From assembly GCF_008704995.1 (NCBI RefSeq), contig NZ_CP023747.1:1364001-1428000 (forward strand): 64,000 bases of DNA. Direction: 5' to 3'. This stretch comes from Streptomyces nodosus (lineage in GTDB: Bacteria; Actinomycetota; Actinomycetes; Streptomycetales; Streptomycetaceae). Shown in pieces: positions 17,351 to 25,846 of this stretch (the stretch's first letter is position 1; every line of letters begins with the position of its first letter). The position numbers were made by a program, and so were the translations under genes. A model generated the notes under the pieces. The model ran no database searches and was not told the origin of the DNA. It saw only the letters and a list, made by a program, of their open reading frames with translations.

Positions 17351-17573
17351 CGCCGGTTCCTCCCCGTTTCATGTGCCTCTGCATGGGTGTCCGGCCTGAC
17401 CGGCAGACCCCCGGGGAAGCCTACCTGTTCGGCCCTGCACCCGCGGAGCCCCGCGGAGCACGCCGGGGAGCCACGGCGCGGCGGGGTTCGGCCGCCGCAC
17501 TCGCGAAACTCGTCCCCAGGTCCCCTTCCATCGCCCGGACGGCACTCGGGCCTCATCGACGGTGCGAGGCATC

Positions 17574-18242
17574 ATGAGCCCCACGACCAGGAAGAACCCC
17601 CGCGACCGCACGGAGAAGGCGGTCGCCCAGGCGCTGCTGGACCGGCAGGAGGCCACCTATCTCGCCCAGGCGGGCGTCCGGCTCCGGAACACGCCCGGTC
17701 CGCTCTACCAGGCACTCGTCCTGGCCATGCTGTTCAGCGCCCGGATCAAGGCGGACATCGCGGTGGCCGCCGCACGAGCGCTCTTCGAGGCGGGCCTGCG
17801 CACCGCGCAGTCGATGGCGAAGGCGTCATGGCAGCAGCGGGTGGACGCGCTCGGCGAGGGCGGTTATCGACGGTACGACGAGCGCACCGCCACCATGCTG
17901 GGCGAGGGCGCGGAACTCCTGCTGGAGCGGTACGGCGGCGATCTGCGGAAGCTGCGCGAGGAGGACGACCCCAAGAAGGCGCTCCGGGAGATCCCCGGGC
18001 TCGGGCCCACGGGCGTCGACATCTTTCTGCGTGCCGTGCAGACGATCTGGCCGGAGTTCGCGCCCTATGTCGACCGCAAGGCGCAGGACGGCGCCAGGCG
18101 GCTGGGCCTGCCCACCTCGCCCGATCGGCTGGCGACCCTGGTGAGCAGGAGAGAGCTGGCCCGGTTCACCGACGGGCTGGTGCACGCCGCGCTGGACAAG
18201 CCGCTCGCCGACGACGTCCTCGCCGAGGCGAAGCCGGCCTAG
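17574..18242 (+). CDS. endonuclease III-like HhH-GPD DNA repair protein
   Basis: A 222-residue protein; the ATG at 17574 has a GAGGC site. The helix-hairpin-helix is IPGLGPTGVDIFLRAVQ near residues 142-158, followed by a conserved Asp (YVDRKAQ) where the catalytic Asp of the glycosylase superfamily is placed. The catalytic Lys normally found in the HhH of EndoIII is absent, and there is no C-terminal Cys cluster for a 4Fe-4S centre. It may bind rather than excise bases, or be a monofunctional glycosylase. Confidence 0.75.
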   Translation: MSPTTRKNPRDRTEKAVAQALLDRQEATYLAQAGVRLRNTPGPLYQALVLAMLFSARIKADIAVAAARALFEAGLRTAQSMAKASWQQRVDALGEGGYRRYDERTATMLGEGAELLLERYGGDLRKLREEDDPKKALREIPGLGPTGVDIFLRAVQTIWPEFAPYVDRKAQDGARRLGLPTSPDRLATLVSRRELARFTDGLVHAALDKPLADDVLAEAKPA

Positions 18243-18314
18243 GCCGTACCGACGGCCCAGGGCGGGAGGCCGCCCGGCCGCCGCTCGCCGCCCGGCGCAC
18301 GATGAGGTAATGTT

Positions 18315-18466
18315 GATCTTGAGCCGGTCACCGGAACTCCCGGTAGCCGACGGTGCGTTGGTGGTCCAAGGAAAGACGCCCCGCTTCCTGCGGGGAAATG
18401 CAGGTGCAAGGCCTGCCCGGCGCTCGGATGAGAATCCCACCCCCGTGGAACGGGGGTGGGATTTTC
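18315..18466 (+). ncRNA. structured RNA candidate with intrinsic terminator, unassigned family
   Basis: No ORF fits this stretch between convergent genes, yet it folds well by eye. A closing helix pairs GAGCCGG (18321-18327) with CCGGCGCTC-type sequence near 18417-18426. Inside are hairpins ACCGG/CCGGT (18330-18344), CCCCGC/GCGGGG (18379-18395) and GCAGG/CCTGC with a UGCAAGG loop (18400-18416). A 13-bp terminator stem followed by TTTTC completes it. The GGGGAA...GGTGCAAGG run recalls the cobalamin-riboswitch core, but its downstream B12 box is missing and no plus-strand gene follows. It could be a stand-alone sRNA or a relic of a TnpB-type guide RNA. Confidence 0.5.
18433..18466 (+). terminator. 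strong intrinsic terminator of the RNA candidate
   Basis: A 13-bp stem (18433-18445 with 18451-18463), loop TGGAA, and a short T-run on the plus strand. One of few hairpins here with a clear U-tract. Confidence 0.85.
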
Positions 18467-18482
18467 GCGTTCCCCCTGCCCG

Positions 18483-18935
18483 TCAGCCGTTGGGCCGCAA
18501 GGTCCACACCACCGTCATCTCCCCCGTCACCGCGCCGTCCTCGCGCCGGACGGCGACGGCGACCGGGAACTCCGGCCGTCCGCCCGCGTCCAGCTCGGCG
18601 ACGATCTCGGCCGCCGGGCGGCGCAGGGTCGCCGTGGCCGTCACGGGCCCCCTGGCCAGCTTCTTGTAGTCGATCTCGGCCCGCACCGCGAGCGGCACGG
18701 CACGGGAGAGCTGATCGCCGAAGGCCTTGAGCACGATGGCGCCACTGGCGGACTCGGCCAGGGTGAACATCGCGCCGGCGTGGGGGCCGCCGAGATGATT
18801 GTGGAAGTCCGGCTGGTCCGGCAGCCGGAGCACGGCGCGCTCCGGGGTGACCTCGATGAACTCCAGGTTCAAGGTCCGCACCATCGGGACCGCCGCGGCC
18901 AGCATGTCGCCCGTCGAGGCGCTGTCAACTGTCAT
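18483..18935 (-). CDS. hotdog-fold thioesterase (PaaI/DUF4442-like)
   Basis: A 150-residue single hotdog domain. HNHLGGPHAGAMFTLAESASGA near residues 45-66 is the long hotdog helix with the Asn/His and Gly-rich turn of PaaI-type thioesterases; the catalytic Asp/Glu position corresponds to the E of LAES. It probably hydrolyses an acyl-CoA. It converges on the structured RNA. Confidence 0.8.
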   Translation of the reverse strand: MTVDSASTGDMLAAAVPMVRTLNLEFIEVTPERAVLRLPDQPDFHNHLGGPHAGAMFTLAESASGAIVLKAFGDQLSRAVPLAVRAEIDYKKLARGPVTATATLRRPAAEIVAELDAGGRPEFPVAVAVRREDGAVTGEMTVVWTLRPNG

Positions 18936-19006
18936 GAACGTGAGGTTACCCGCCAGTAGGAAGCTCTGGCCAGAGCCGGGTCCGGTTCGTCGTATCGTTA
19001 CGGCCC

Positions 19007-19966
19007 ATGTGGCCAGGAGAGCAGCCGTCGGGGGACGGGCACAGTCCGCAACAGCCCCCGGCCCCCTCGCAGTCGAACCCGTACCAACAACCCGGGTATC
19101 ACCAGCCGAACCCCTATCAGCCGTCCGGGCCGTGGCACCCGGCGGCGCCCTCGCCGGGCGCGCCGACGCCCCCGCCGACGGGCGGCGGCCGGGACCGGAC
19201 GAAACTCGTCGCGATCGTCGCGGCGGCGGCCGTCGTGGTCGCCGCGGGCGTCACCGGTTTCCTGCTGCTCGGCGGGGGCACAAAGGACGATGCGGGTCCG
19301 GAACCGGTCCGCTCCGGCTCGCCCCGGACGGACCAGGACAACCCCCGGGACGCGGATCCCGACCGGCCCACGGTCGAGGGCTGGAAGGTCGTGGTCAGTC
19401 CGGACACCGGGATCGCGTTCGACGTTCCGCCGGAGTGGGCGCCGATGGGCACCGGTTGGGTCACCTATGTGTCGGAGGACGACGACCCCGACGACAAGCC
19501 GCTGATCGGTATGCGGGCCACCGCGTATCTGAAGCAGAAGTGGTGCGCCGTCGACGAGAACAAAGACGGCACCCCCGAGTACACGGCGCTCGCCGCGGCC
19601 GGTTCCAAGGGGAACAACGGCGCCAAGGACACCGAGGAGATAGCCGTCCTGGACCCGAAGGCCTGGGTCTACGGGATGTACACCCAGCCCGACCGGACCA
19701 AGGTGAAGCTGGGTTCCGTGGAGTCGTTCACCACCCGCTCCGGCATCACGGGCAGCCTGGGCTCGGCCTGGTCCGCGGGTGTGGAGAAGACGGACAAATG
19801 CGCGACGGACGGCAAGGCGTGGACGTTCGCCTTCAAGGACGCCGAAGGGGACCTGGTCTCCTGGTCGTTCTTCGGAGCCAAGGGGGTCTCCGACGAGGTG
19901 CCGGACGCGACGGTGCGGAGGATCGCGGCCACCGTACGACTCCACAAGGATGCGTCGGGTTCCTGA
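19007..19966 (+). CDS. Pro/Gln-rich single-pass membrane protein, paralogue 1
   Basis: A 319-residue protein with a low-complexity cytoplasmic N-terminus (residues 1-60, PYQQPGY and PNPYQP units). One membrane helix (about 66-90, ending FLLLGGG) is followed by an acidic linker and an extracellular domain of about 200 residues. That domain has two cysteines (KWCAVD and TDKCATD) that may form a disulfide. It shares starting residues MWPGEQP and overall layout with the next gene, so the two are tandem duplicates. Function unknown; the family appears restricted to Streptomyces-like actinomycetes. Confidence 0.8.
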   Translation: MWPGEQPSGDGHSPQQPPAPSQSNPYQQPGYHQPNPYQPSGPWHPAAPSPGAPTPPPTGGGRDRTKLVAIVAAAAVVVAAGVTGFLLLGGGTKDDAGPEPVRSGSPRTDQDNPRDADPDRPTVEGWKVVVSPDTGIAFDVPPEWAPMGTGWVTYVSEDDDPDDKPLIGMRATAYLKQKWCAVDENKDGTPEYTALAAAGSKGNNGAKDTEEIAVLDPKAWVYGMYTQPDRTKVKLGSVESFTTRSGITGSLGSAWSAGVEKTDKCATDGKAWTFAFKDAEGDLVSWSFFGAKGVSDEVPDATVRRIAATVRLHKDASGS

Positions 19967-20041
19967 ACCCCCTTCTCCGGTACGGGTCTGACGACCGGCG
20001 GTGACCAAAATGTGTCACAGTCGGCACTAGGGTTGCTGGCC

Positions 20042-21040
20042 ATGTGGCCAGGAGAGCAGCCGCCCGGGGGCGAGCAGAACCCGCAGCACCAGAACCCCTA
20101 CCAGCAGCCGGGGTACCAGCAGCCGAACCCGTACCAGCAGCCGGGCTATCAGCAGCCGAATCCCTATCAGCAGCCGGGGCAGCCGCAGTGGGGCCCGCCC
20201 ACAGCCGTGCAAGGACCGAAGCCGCCCGGCCCCCCGGGCGGCTTCCGCACCAGGTTCATCGCGATCGGGGCTGCCCTCGCCGTGGTGGTGGCCGGCGGTG
20301 TCACCGGATTTCTGGTCCTCGGCGGCGACAAGAAGGACGACGCCGAGGACGCCAAGCCGTCGGCCGCCGCCTCCCCGGCCGTCTCCGCCCCCGCCTCCCC
20401 CTCCGAGAACCCCCGTGACGGCGAGGACGAGAAGCCGACCGTTCCCGGCTGGAAGGTCGTCGTCAACCCCAAGTGGGGCACGGCCTTCGATGTCCCGCCG
20501 GACTGGCAGGTCAAGGCGCCGGACCTGCTGATCGGCTTCGAGCCCACCGATCCCAAGGACGGCGACAAGCCCCTGATCACCATGTCCGCGCCCGCGATAC
20601 TCAAGGAGAGCTGGTGCACGTCCGACGACAGCAAGGACGGGCAGACGCACGACACCGCGCTGGCCGCGGCCGGGACCAAGGGTGCGGACGGGGCCAAGGA
20701 CACCGATGAGGTCGCCCGCAACCAGGTGGCCTGGTGGGTGTACGGCGGCTACACCCAGCCCGACAAGAAGAGCGTGAACCTCGACAAGAAGGCGCAGCCG
20801 TACACGACCGCCTCCGGCATCGAGGGCAGCATCGCCTGGGCCCGCTCCAAGAACACACCCCAGAAGGGGAAGTGCGCCTCCGACGGCAAGGCCGTCACCT
20901 TCGGCTTCAAGAACTCCAAGGACGACTTCGTCGCATGGAGCTTCTACGGCGCCACCGGGGTGAAGGACGAGGTGCCCGATGCGACGATCATGAAGATCCT
21001 GAGCACGGTACGACTGCACGGCGCGCCGACGCGGACCTGA
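20042..21040 (+). CDS. Pro/Gln-rich single-pass membrane protein, paralogue 2
   Basis: A 332-residue paralogue of the preceding gene. The N-terminus carries three near-perfect NPYQQPGYQQP units (residues about 16-48), which are also near-repeats in DNA (20095-20180). A membrane helix lies at about 75-98, then an Ala/Ser/Pro/Lys linker, then an extracellular domain with the same conserved WC and KC cysteines. The extracellular halves are clearly alignable (GWKVVV, AFDVPPxW, TALAAAG, KDTxE, YTQPD). Only 75 bases separate the two genes. It may anchor at the membrane and sense or bind something outside; no enzyme motif is seen. Confidence 0.8.
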   Translation: MWPGEQPPGGEQNPQHQNPYQQPGYQQPNPYQQPGYQQPNPYQQPGQPQWGPPTAVQGPKPPGPPGGFRTRFIAIGAALAVVVAGGVTGFLVLGGDKKDDAEDAKPSAAASPAVSAPASPSENPRDGEDEKPTVPGWKVVVNPKWGTAFDVPPDWQVKAPDLLIGFEPTDPKDGDKPLITMSAPAILKESWCTSDDSKDGQTHDTALAAAGTKGADGAKDTDEVARNQVAWWVYGGYTQPDKKSVNLDKKAQPYTTASGIEGSIAWARSKNTPQKGKCASDGKAVTFGFKNSKDDFVAWSFYGATGVKDEVPDATIMKILSTVRLHGAPTRT

Positions 21041-21107
21041 CCCGGCGCGCACCGTTCGGGCCGGGGGTGCCTCCGTATCCGGGCTGCCCCCGGCACCTCA
21101 GCTCCGG

Positions 21108-21974
21108 TCAGCCGATGGTGAACGCCCCGTCGGGCGGTTCGGGCGAGGGGACCGCGTTCTCGTCGTCCACGGGCCGGGCGTCGCCCAGGAAGTCCCGGAG
21201 TGCCGGGCCGTGTTCGACCCGGGCCGGGAACACGTCCGCTGCGGTGCGGCGGGCGAGGGCGGCGATGTCGAAGGGCCGGTGTGAGGCGATCAGCAGGGCG
21301 TTGCCGAACCGGCGGCCGCGCAGCACACCCGGCTCGGCGACCAGCACCAGCTCCTCGAACGCGGTGGCGAACGTGGCGAGTTGGGAGCGCAGAAAGGCGA
21401 AGGGCGCGGCGTCGGCGAGGTTCGCCAGATAGACGCCGTCCGCACGCAGCACCCGCTCGGCCGCCCGGGCGTAGGTCACCGTCGTGAGATGGGCGGGGAC
21501 CCGTGAGCCGCCGAAGACGTCCGCGATCACGACATCGGCGGAGTCCGGCGGAGCGGCCTCCAGCCAGGCCCGCGCGTCCGCCGGGTGCAGGGTGATATCG
21601 GCGTCGGCGGGCAGCGGCAGCTGGTCCACGACCAGGTCCAGCAGGCCCCGGTCGGCCTCGACCACGTCCTGCCGTGAGCCGGGCCGGGTCGCGGCGGCGT
21701 AGCGCGGCAGGGTGAGTGCGCCCCCGCCGAGGTGCAGCACGTCCAGGGGGCGTCCCGGCTCCGCCGCGGTGTCCAGGACATGGCCCAGCCGGCGCGCGTA
21801 CTCGAACTCCAGATGCGTCGGCGCGTCCAGATCGACATACGACTGCGGCGCCCCGTCGACCGTCAGCAGCCAGGCCCGCTCCCGGTCCACATCGGGCATC
21901 AACTTGGCGGTGCCGTGATCGACGGTCCGGCTGACGGGTATGGGCTCACTCACCCTCCCATTGTGCCGGTACAC
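21108..21974 (-). CDS. spermidine synthase-like methyltransferase-fold protein
   Basis: A 288-residue protein with a Rossmann fold of the spermidine-synthase superfamily. DVLHLGGGALTLPRY (about 78-92) is the nucleotide-binding glycine motif, VEADRGLLDLV follows, and DVVIADVFGGSRVP (about 145-158) is the catalytic-aspartate region. The putrescine-binding residues are not clearly conserved, as in the many actinobacterial fused or orphan homologues. The start is uncertain: ATG at 21974 or GTG at 21953. Confidence 0.8.
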   Translation of the reverse strand: MYRHNGRVSEPIPVSRTVDHGTAKLMPDVDRERAWLLTVDGAPQSYVDLDAPTHLEFEYARRLGHVLDTAAEPGRPLDVLHLGGGALTLPRYAAATRPGSRQDVVEADRGLLDLVVDQLPLPADADITLHPADARAWLEAAPPDSADVVIADVFGGSRVPAHLTTVTYARAAERVLRADGVYLANLADAAPFAFLRSQLATFATAFEELVLVAEPGVLRGRRFGNALLIASHRPFDIAALARRTAADVFPARVEHGPALRDFLGDARPVDDENAVPSPEPPDGAFTIG

Positions 21975-21980
21975 CGCCCC

Positions 21981-22008
21981 GCCGCCCGCCGCCCGCCGCC
22001 CGCCGCCC
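21981..22008. repeat. 7-bp tandem repeat (GCCGCCC x4)
   Basis: Four exact copies of GCCGCCC in the gap between the spermidine-synthase-like gene and the tuf stop. The right part doubles as the left arm of the tuf terminator. Confidence 0.85.
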
Positions 22009-22035
22009 CCGCGGGAACGCAGGGGCGGCGGGCGG
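21996..22035 (-). terminator. tuf terminator-like hairpin
   Basis: CCGCCCGCCGCCCC (21996-22009) pairs with GGGGCGGCGGGCGG (22022-22035) over a 12-base loop, 51 bases after the tuf stop on the minus strand. Confidence 0.8.
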
Positions 22036-22085
22036 ATCGGGTCCGCACGCGCCCCTGCGCCCTCAGCGGCGCCGGCCGGGGCCCG

Positions 22086-23255
22086 TCAGCCCACGGAGGT
22101 CACCGTGCCCGCGCCGACCGTCCGGCCGCCCTCGCGGATCGCGAAGCCGAGGCCGGGCTCCAGCGGGACCTCCCGGCCCAGTTCCACGGTCATCCCGACC
22201 GTGTCGCCGGGCCGGGCCACGGCGGTCTCGCCCAGGTCGACGTCGCCGACCACATCCGCGGTCCTGATGTAGAACTGGGGCCGGTAGCCGGTGGCCACCG
22301 GCGTCGTACGGCCGCCCTCGCCCGCCGACAGGACATAGACCCGCGCCGAGAACCGGCGGCTGGGCGTGACACTGCCGGGTGCCGCGACGACATGCCCGCG
22401 GCGCACCGCGTCACGCGCCACCCCGCGCAGCAGCAGCGCCACATTGTCGCCGGCCTGCGCCTCCGTCATGGGCTTGCCGAAGGTCTCCAGACCGGTGACC
22501 ACGCTCTCCAGTCCGGCGCCGAGCACCTCGACCCGGTCGCCCACCCGGACCGTGCCGCGCTCGACGGCGCCCGTGACGACCGTGCCGCGGCCGGTGATGG
22601 TGAGCACGTTCTCCACCGGGAGCAGGAACGGGGCGTCCAGATACCGCTCGGGCAGCGGCACATAGGTGTCCACCGCGTCCAGCAGCGCCTCGATCGAGGC
22701 CGTCCAACGGGGGTCGCCCTCCAGGGCCTTGAGCCCGGAGACGCGTACCACCGGTACGGAGTCCCCGGGATAGCCCTGGGCGGACAGCAGCTCGCGGACC
22801 TCCAGCTCGACCAGGTCGGTGAGTTCCTCGTCGCCCGCGTCGGCCTTGTTCAGCGCGACGACGATGTGGTCCACCCCCACCTGCCGGGCGAGCAGCACAT
22901 GTTCGGCGGTCTGCGGCATGATCCCGTCGAGCGCGGAGACGACCAGGATCGCCCCGTCGAGTTGCGCGGCGCCGGTGACCATGTTCTTGACGTAGTCGGC
23001 GTGACCCGGCATGTCCACATGCGCGTAGTGCCGGGTGTCGGTCTCGTACTCGACGTGCGCGATGTTGATGGTGATACCGCGTGCGGCCTCCTCCGGGGCC
23101 CGGTCGATCCGGTCGAACGGGACGAAGGTGCCGGTGCCGCGCCCGGCGAGGACCTTGGTGATGGCGGCGGTCAGGGTGGTCTTGCCATGGTCGACGTGGC
23201 CCATGGTGCCGATGTTCAGGTGCGGTTTGGTGCGCACATATGCCGTCTTGGGCAT
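22086..23255 (-). CDS. tuf: divergent translation elongation factor EF-Tu (tuf3-type)
   Basis: A 389-residue EF-Tu with all three domains. G1 is GHVDHGKT (19-26), G2 the RGITI segment, G3 DMPGHAD and G4 NKAD. The canonical DCPGHAD and NKCD cysteines are replaced by Met and Ala. The C-terminus keeps the GRTVGAG segment linked to kirromycin binding. It is slightly short of the usual 397 residues and diverges in the acidic loops of domain 2. Streptomycetes such as S. coelicolor are known to carry a low-expressed, divergent tuf3 besides the main tuf1; this gene fits that class. It stands alone, not next to fusA, with a strong terminator. Confidence 0.93.
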   Translation of the reverse strand: MPKTAYVRTKPHLNIGTMGHVDHGKTTLTAAITKVLAGRGTGTFVPFDRIDRAPEEAARGITINIAHVEYETDTRHYAHVDMPGHADYVKNMVTGAAQLDGAILVVSALDGIMPQTAEHVLLARQVGVDHIVVALNKADAGDEELTDLVELEVRELLSAQGYPGDSVPVVRVSGLKALEGDPRWTASIEALLDAVDTYVPLPERYLDAPFLLPVENVLTITGRGTVVTGAVERGTVRVGDRVEVLGAGLESVVTGLETFGKPMTEAQAGDNVALLLRGVARDAVRRGHVVAAPGSVTPSRRFSARVYVLSAGEGGRTTPVATGYRPQFYIRTADVVGDVDLGETAVARPGDTVGMTVELGREVPLEPGLGFAIREGGRTVGAGTVTSVG

Positions 23256-23717
23256 GGCTGTACCTCGTAGCCTCTTCGGTGGTGCTGAGTGACGGCCCCG
23301 GGAGCGGGACTTCCGGCCGGGACAGGGACCCCGAGGAGTTCGCCGACCCTCCCCCTGCGGGGTCCGCCGGATGATCCGGGAAGGGTCAGCTTCGGGCGCC
23401 GTCGACTGCGGCCACGAGGACGGGCACGGCAGCCTTCGGCGCATCCGCGGCGGCGGATGCTACGAGAAGGAAGGCGTACCGGAACATGCCGTAGATCCTC
23501 GCCGAGGAACCGGCCGGCGTCGAACGGTTTTTCAGGCGCGGGCAGTCAGCGGGAACCCCGGCGGCGGCGCGCGTCGCACCCCGGCGCGCAGGTCGTGGCC
23601 CCGACGGCACGTACGATCCGGTACGGAGAAGGGGGCCATGGCGGGACCGCGCGTGCGGGCTCCACCCCCGAGGCACCGACTATCATGCTGCCGAATCGGT
23701 GTTGTCCAGGGGGTCCT
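23256..23717. promoter_or_regulatory. 462-bp divergent promoter region between tuf and VTT-domain gene
   Basis: No gene is supported here. The part near 23681-23686 (TATCAT) is a good -10 hexamer for the plus-strand gene and argues for its GTG start at 23718 rather than the ATG inside it. CGTAC/GTACG near 23620 is a small inverted repeat. The long leader in front of tuf could hold regulatory structure. Confidence 0.45.
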
Positions 23718-24494
23718 GTGCTTGACGCCACCACCCGCTCCGGGGGCACCGCCACGGAACCGCCCCCGGTCGTCACGGAGTTCACCGCCCCGTCACCCAC
23801 TGCCACGGCCGTACCGCTCGGCCTCCCCGCCCGCTGCACCAGGGTGCTGCTCTCGCCCTGGGCGCGGCTGGCCCTGCTGGTGGTGCTGCTCGCCGGGGCG
23901 GCGTCCTGTGTGCTGCTTTTCGAGCCGCAGCGGCTGCTGACCGAGGGCTGGCCGCCGCGGCTCGGGGGCGCCGCCGCGGCGGTCGTCTTCGGGCTGGCGT
24001 ACGGGCTGTGCACGGTCGCGTTCGTGCCGCGCCCGCTGCTCAACCTGGCGGCGGGCGCGCTGTTCGGCTCTCAGCTGGGCACCGGCGCGGCGCTCGCCGG
24101 AACGGTGCTCGGCGCCGGGCTCGCCTTCGGACTCGGCCGGGTGCTCGGCCAGGACGCGCTGCGCCCGCTGCTGCGGGGCCGCTGGCTGAGGGCGGCGGAC
24201 GGTCAGCTCAGCCGCCATGGTTTCCGCTCGATGATGGCGGCCCGGTTGTTCCCGGGAGTGCCGTTCTGGGCGGCCAACTACTGCGCGGCCGTCTCCCGGA
24301 TGCGCTGGGCGCCCTACCTGATCGCGACGGCGCTCGGCTCGATCCCGAACACGGCCGCCTATGTCGTCGCCGGCGCCCGCGCCTCCCGGCCGACCTCGCC
24401 GGCCTTTCTGATCGCGATGGCCCTCATCACGGTGCCCGCGGTGGTCGGCTCGGTGATGGCCTGGCGCAAGCGCCACCACCTGAGCGCCCGTTGA
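23718..24494 (+). CDS. TVP38/TMEM64 (VTT domain) membrane protein
   Basis: A 258-residue protein from a GTG with a GGGGG ribosome site. After a 45-residue cytoplasmic N-terminus come about five membrane segments. FVPRPLLNLAAGALFG and RLFPGVPFWAANYCAAVSRM are the two conserved halves of the VTT domain, comparable to the DedA PGE and FxGR motifs. Likely role: lipid scrambling or flipping at the membrane. It converges on the thiolase gene with a 4-base gap. Confidence 0.85.
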   Translation: MLDATTRSGGTATEPPPVVTEFTAPSPTATAVPLGLPARCTRVLLSPWARLALLVVLLAGAASCVLLFEPQRLLTEGWPPRLGGAAAAVVFGLAYGLCTVAFVPRPLLNLAAGALFGSQLGTGAALAGTVLGAGLAFGLGRVLGQDALRPLLRGRWLRAADGQLSRHGFRSMMAARLFPGVPFWAANYCAAVSRMRWAPYLIATALGSIPNTAAYVVAGARASRPTSPAFLIAMALITVPAVVGSVMAWRKRHHLSAR

Positions 24495-24498
24495 GCGG

Positions 24499-25668
24499 TC
24501 AGACCGCCTCGAGGATCATCGCATTGGCGAGGCCGCCCGCCTCACACATCGTCTGCAGGCCGTACCGCGCTCCCCGGGCGCGCAGGGCGTGCACCAGGGT
24601 GGTGGTCAGACGGGTCCCGCTCGCACCCAGCGGATGGCCGATCGCGATGGCCCCGCCGTGGACGTTGACCTTCGCGGGGTCGGCACCCGTCTCCTGCTGC
24701 CAGGCCAGCACCACGGCGGCGAAGGCCTCGTTCACCTCGAAGAGGTCGATGTCGTCGAGGGTCAGCCCCGCCCTGCGCAGCACCTTTTCGGTGGCGGGCA
24801 CGACACCGGTCAGCATCAGCAGCGGGTCGGAGCCGGTGACGGCGAAGCTGTGCAGCCGGGCGAGCGGACGCAGGCCGAGGCGGGCCGCCGTCTCGCCCGA
24901 CATGATCAGCACGGCCGACGCACCGTCGTTGACCGGGCTCGCGTTGCCCGCGGTGACGTTCCACTCGATCCCCGGGAACCGCTCGGCGAATCCCGGGTCG
25001 TAGTAGGCGGGCTTGAGCCCGGCGAGGATCTCCACGGTGCTGCCCGGCCGGATGCACTCGTCGCGCCCCAGGTCCTGAAGGGGCGCGGTCTCCGCGTCGA
25101 ACAGTCCGGCCTCCCAGGCGGCGGCCGCCTTGTGATGCGAGGACACCGCGAAGGCGTCCATCCGCTCACGGGTGAGGGACCACTTCGCGGCGATCAGCTC
25201 GGCGCTGATGCCCTGCGGCACCAGACCCTCCGGGTAGCGCTCGGCCACGCCGGGGCCGAAGGGGTCCTTACCCGGGGGCACGTTCGACCACATCGGCACC
25301 CGGCTCATGGACTCCACGCCACAGGCCACCACGATGTCGTACGCACCCGAGAGCACTCCCTGCGCGGCGAAGTGCACGGCCTGCTGGGAGGAACCGCACT
25401 GCCGGTCCACGGTGGTCGCGGGCACCGTCTCCGGGAAGCCCGCGGACAGGACGGCGTACCGGGTGGTGTTCATCGCCTGTTCGCCGACCTGGTCGACGGT
25501 GCCGCCGATGACGTCGTCGATGAGCGCCGGGTCGACGCCGGAGCGCTCGACGAGGGTGCGCAAGGTGTGCGCGAGGAGTTCCACGGGGTGGACCTGGGCG
25601 AGGGCGCCGTTCGGCTTGCCCTTGCCCACCGGGGTGCGTACGGCTTCGACGATCACGGCGTCACGCAT
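24499..25668 (-). CDS. acetyl-CoA C-acyltransferase (thiolase)
   Basis: A 389-residue thiolase. The nucleophile is Cys91 (DRQCGSSQQA). Near the C-terminus are GGAIAIGHPLGASG (catalytic His) and a CEAGG loop in place of the usual CxGGG, still with the second catalytic Cys. Full normal length. It cleaves 3-ketoacyl-CoA to acyl-CoA and acetyl-CoA in beta-oxidation. The divergent HxlR gene is the probable regulator. Confidence 0.93.
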   Translation of the reverse strand: MRDAVIVEAVRTPVGKGKPNGALAQVHPVELLAHTLRTLVERSGVDPALIDDVIGGTVDQVGEQAMNTTRYAVLSAGFPETVPATTVDRQCGSSQQAVHFAAQGVLSGAYDIVVACGVESMSRVPMWSNVPPGKDPFGPGVAERYPEGLVPQGISAELIAAKWSLTRERMDAFAVSSHHKAAAAWEAGLFDAETAPLQDLGRDECIRPGSTVEILAGLKPAYYDPGFAERFPGIEWNVTAGNASPVNDGASAVLIMSGETAARLGLRPLARLHSFAVTGSDPLLMLTGVVPATEKVLRRAGLTLDDIDLFEVNEAFAAVVLAWQQETGADPAKVNVHGGAIAIGHPLGASGTRLTTTLVHALRARGARYGLQTMCEAGGLANAMILEAV

Positions 25669-25696
25669 GGCGGGGCCTCCTTGCCCGGCGGGTGCC

Positions 25697-25775
25697 GGTT
25701 CAGCGGTTCGCGATTCAGGGGTTCGGCGATTCAGCGATTTCGACGTTTCAGCGGATCGACGGTTCGACGATTACC
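25697..25775. repeat. degenerate 8/16-bp repeats (TTCAGCG/TTCGGCGA units)
   Basis: Around ten diverged copies of a GGTTCAGC/GATTCGGC-like unit fill the leader of the thiolase gene; TTCAGCG itself occurs three times. The array borders the divergent HxlR promoter. Confidence 0.6.
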
Positions 25776-25812
25776 AGTGAGTAGGAAATCCGGACCCACC
25801 ATAACGCCGTGA

Positions 25813-25827
25813 GTTTGAAAAACAAAC
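25813..25827. promoter_or_regulatory. candidate HxlR operator
   Basis: GTTTG-AAAAA-CAAAC is a perfect AT-rich inverted repeat, within larger GTGAGT...ACTC flanks, just upstream of the HxlR ATG and facing the thiolase gene. Confidence 0.6.
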
Positions 25828-25846
25828 CCACTCCTAGACTGGGCCC

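Noticed and set aside
16766..18310. Long plus-strand open frame over DedA and the HhH gene
   Set aside because: It overlaps well-supported genes in other frames and shows no domain; biased composition only.
18315..18432. Cobalamin riboswitch
   Set aside because: GGGGAA...GGTGCAAGG resembles part of the core, but the downstream B12 box and a plus-strand target gene are missing.
21732..23270. 512-codon open frame opposite tuf
   Set aside because: Antisense shadow of the conserved EF-Tu gene.
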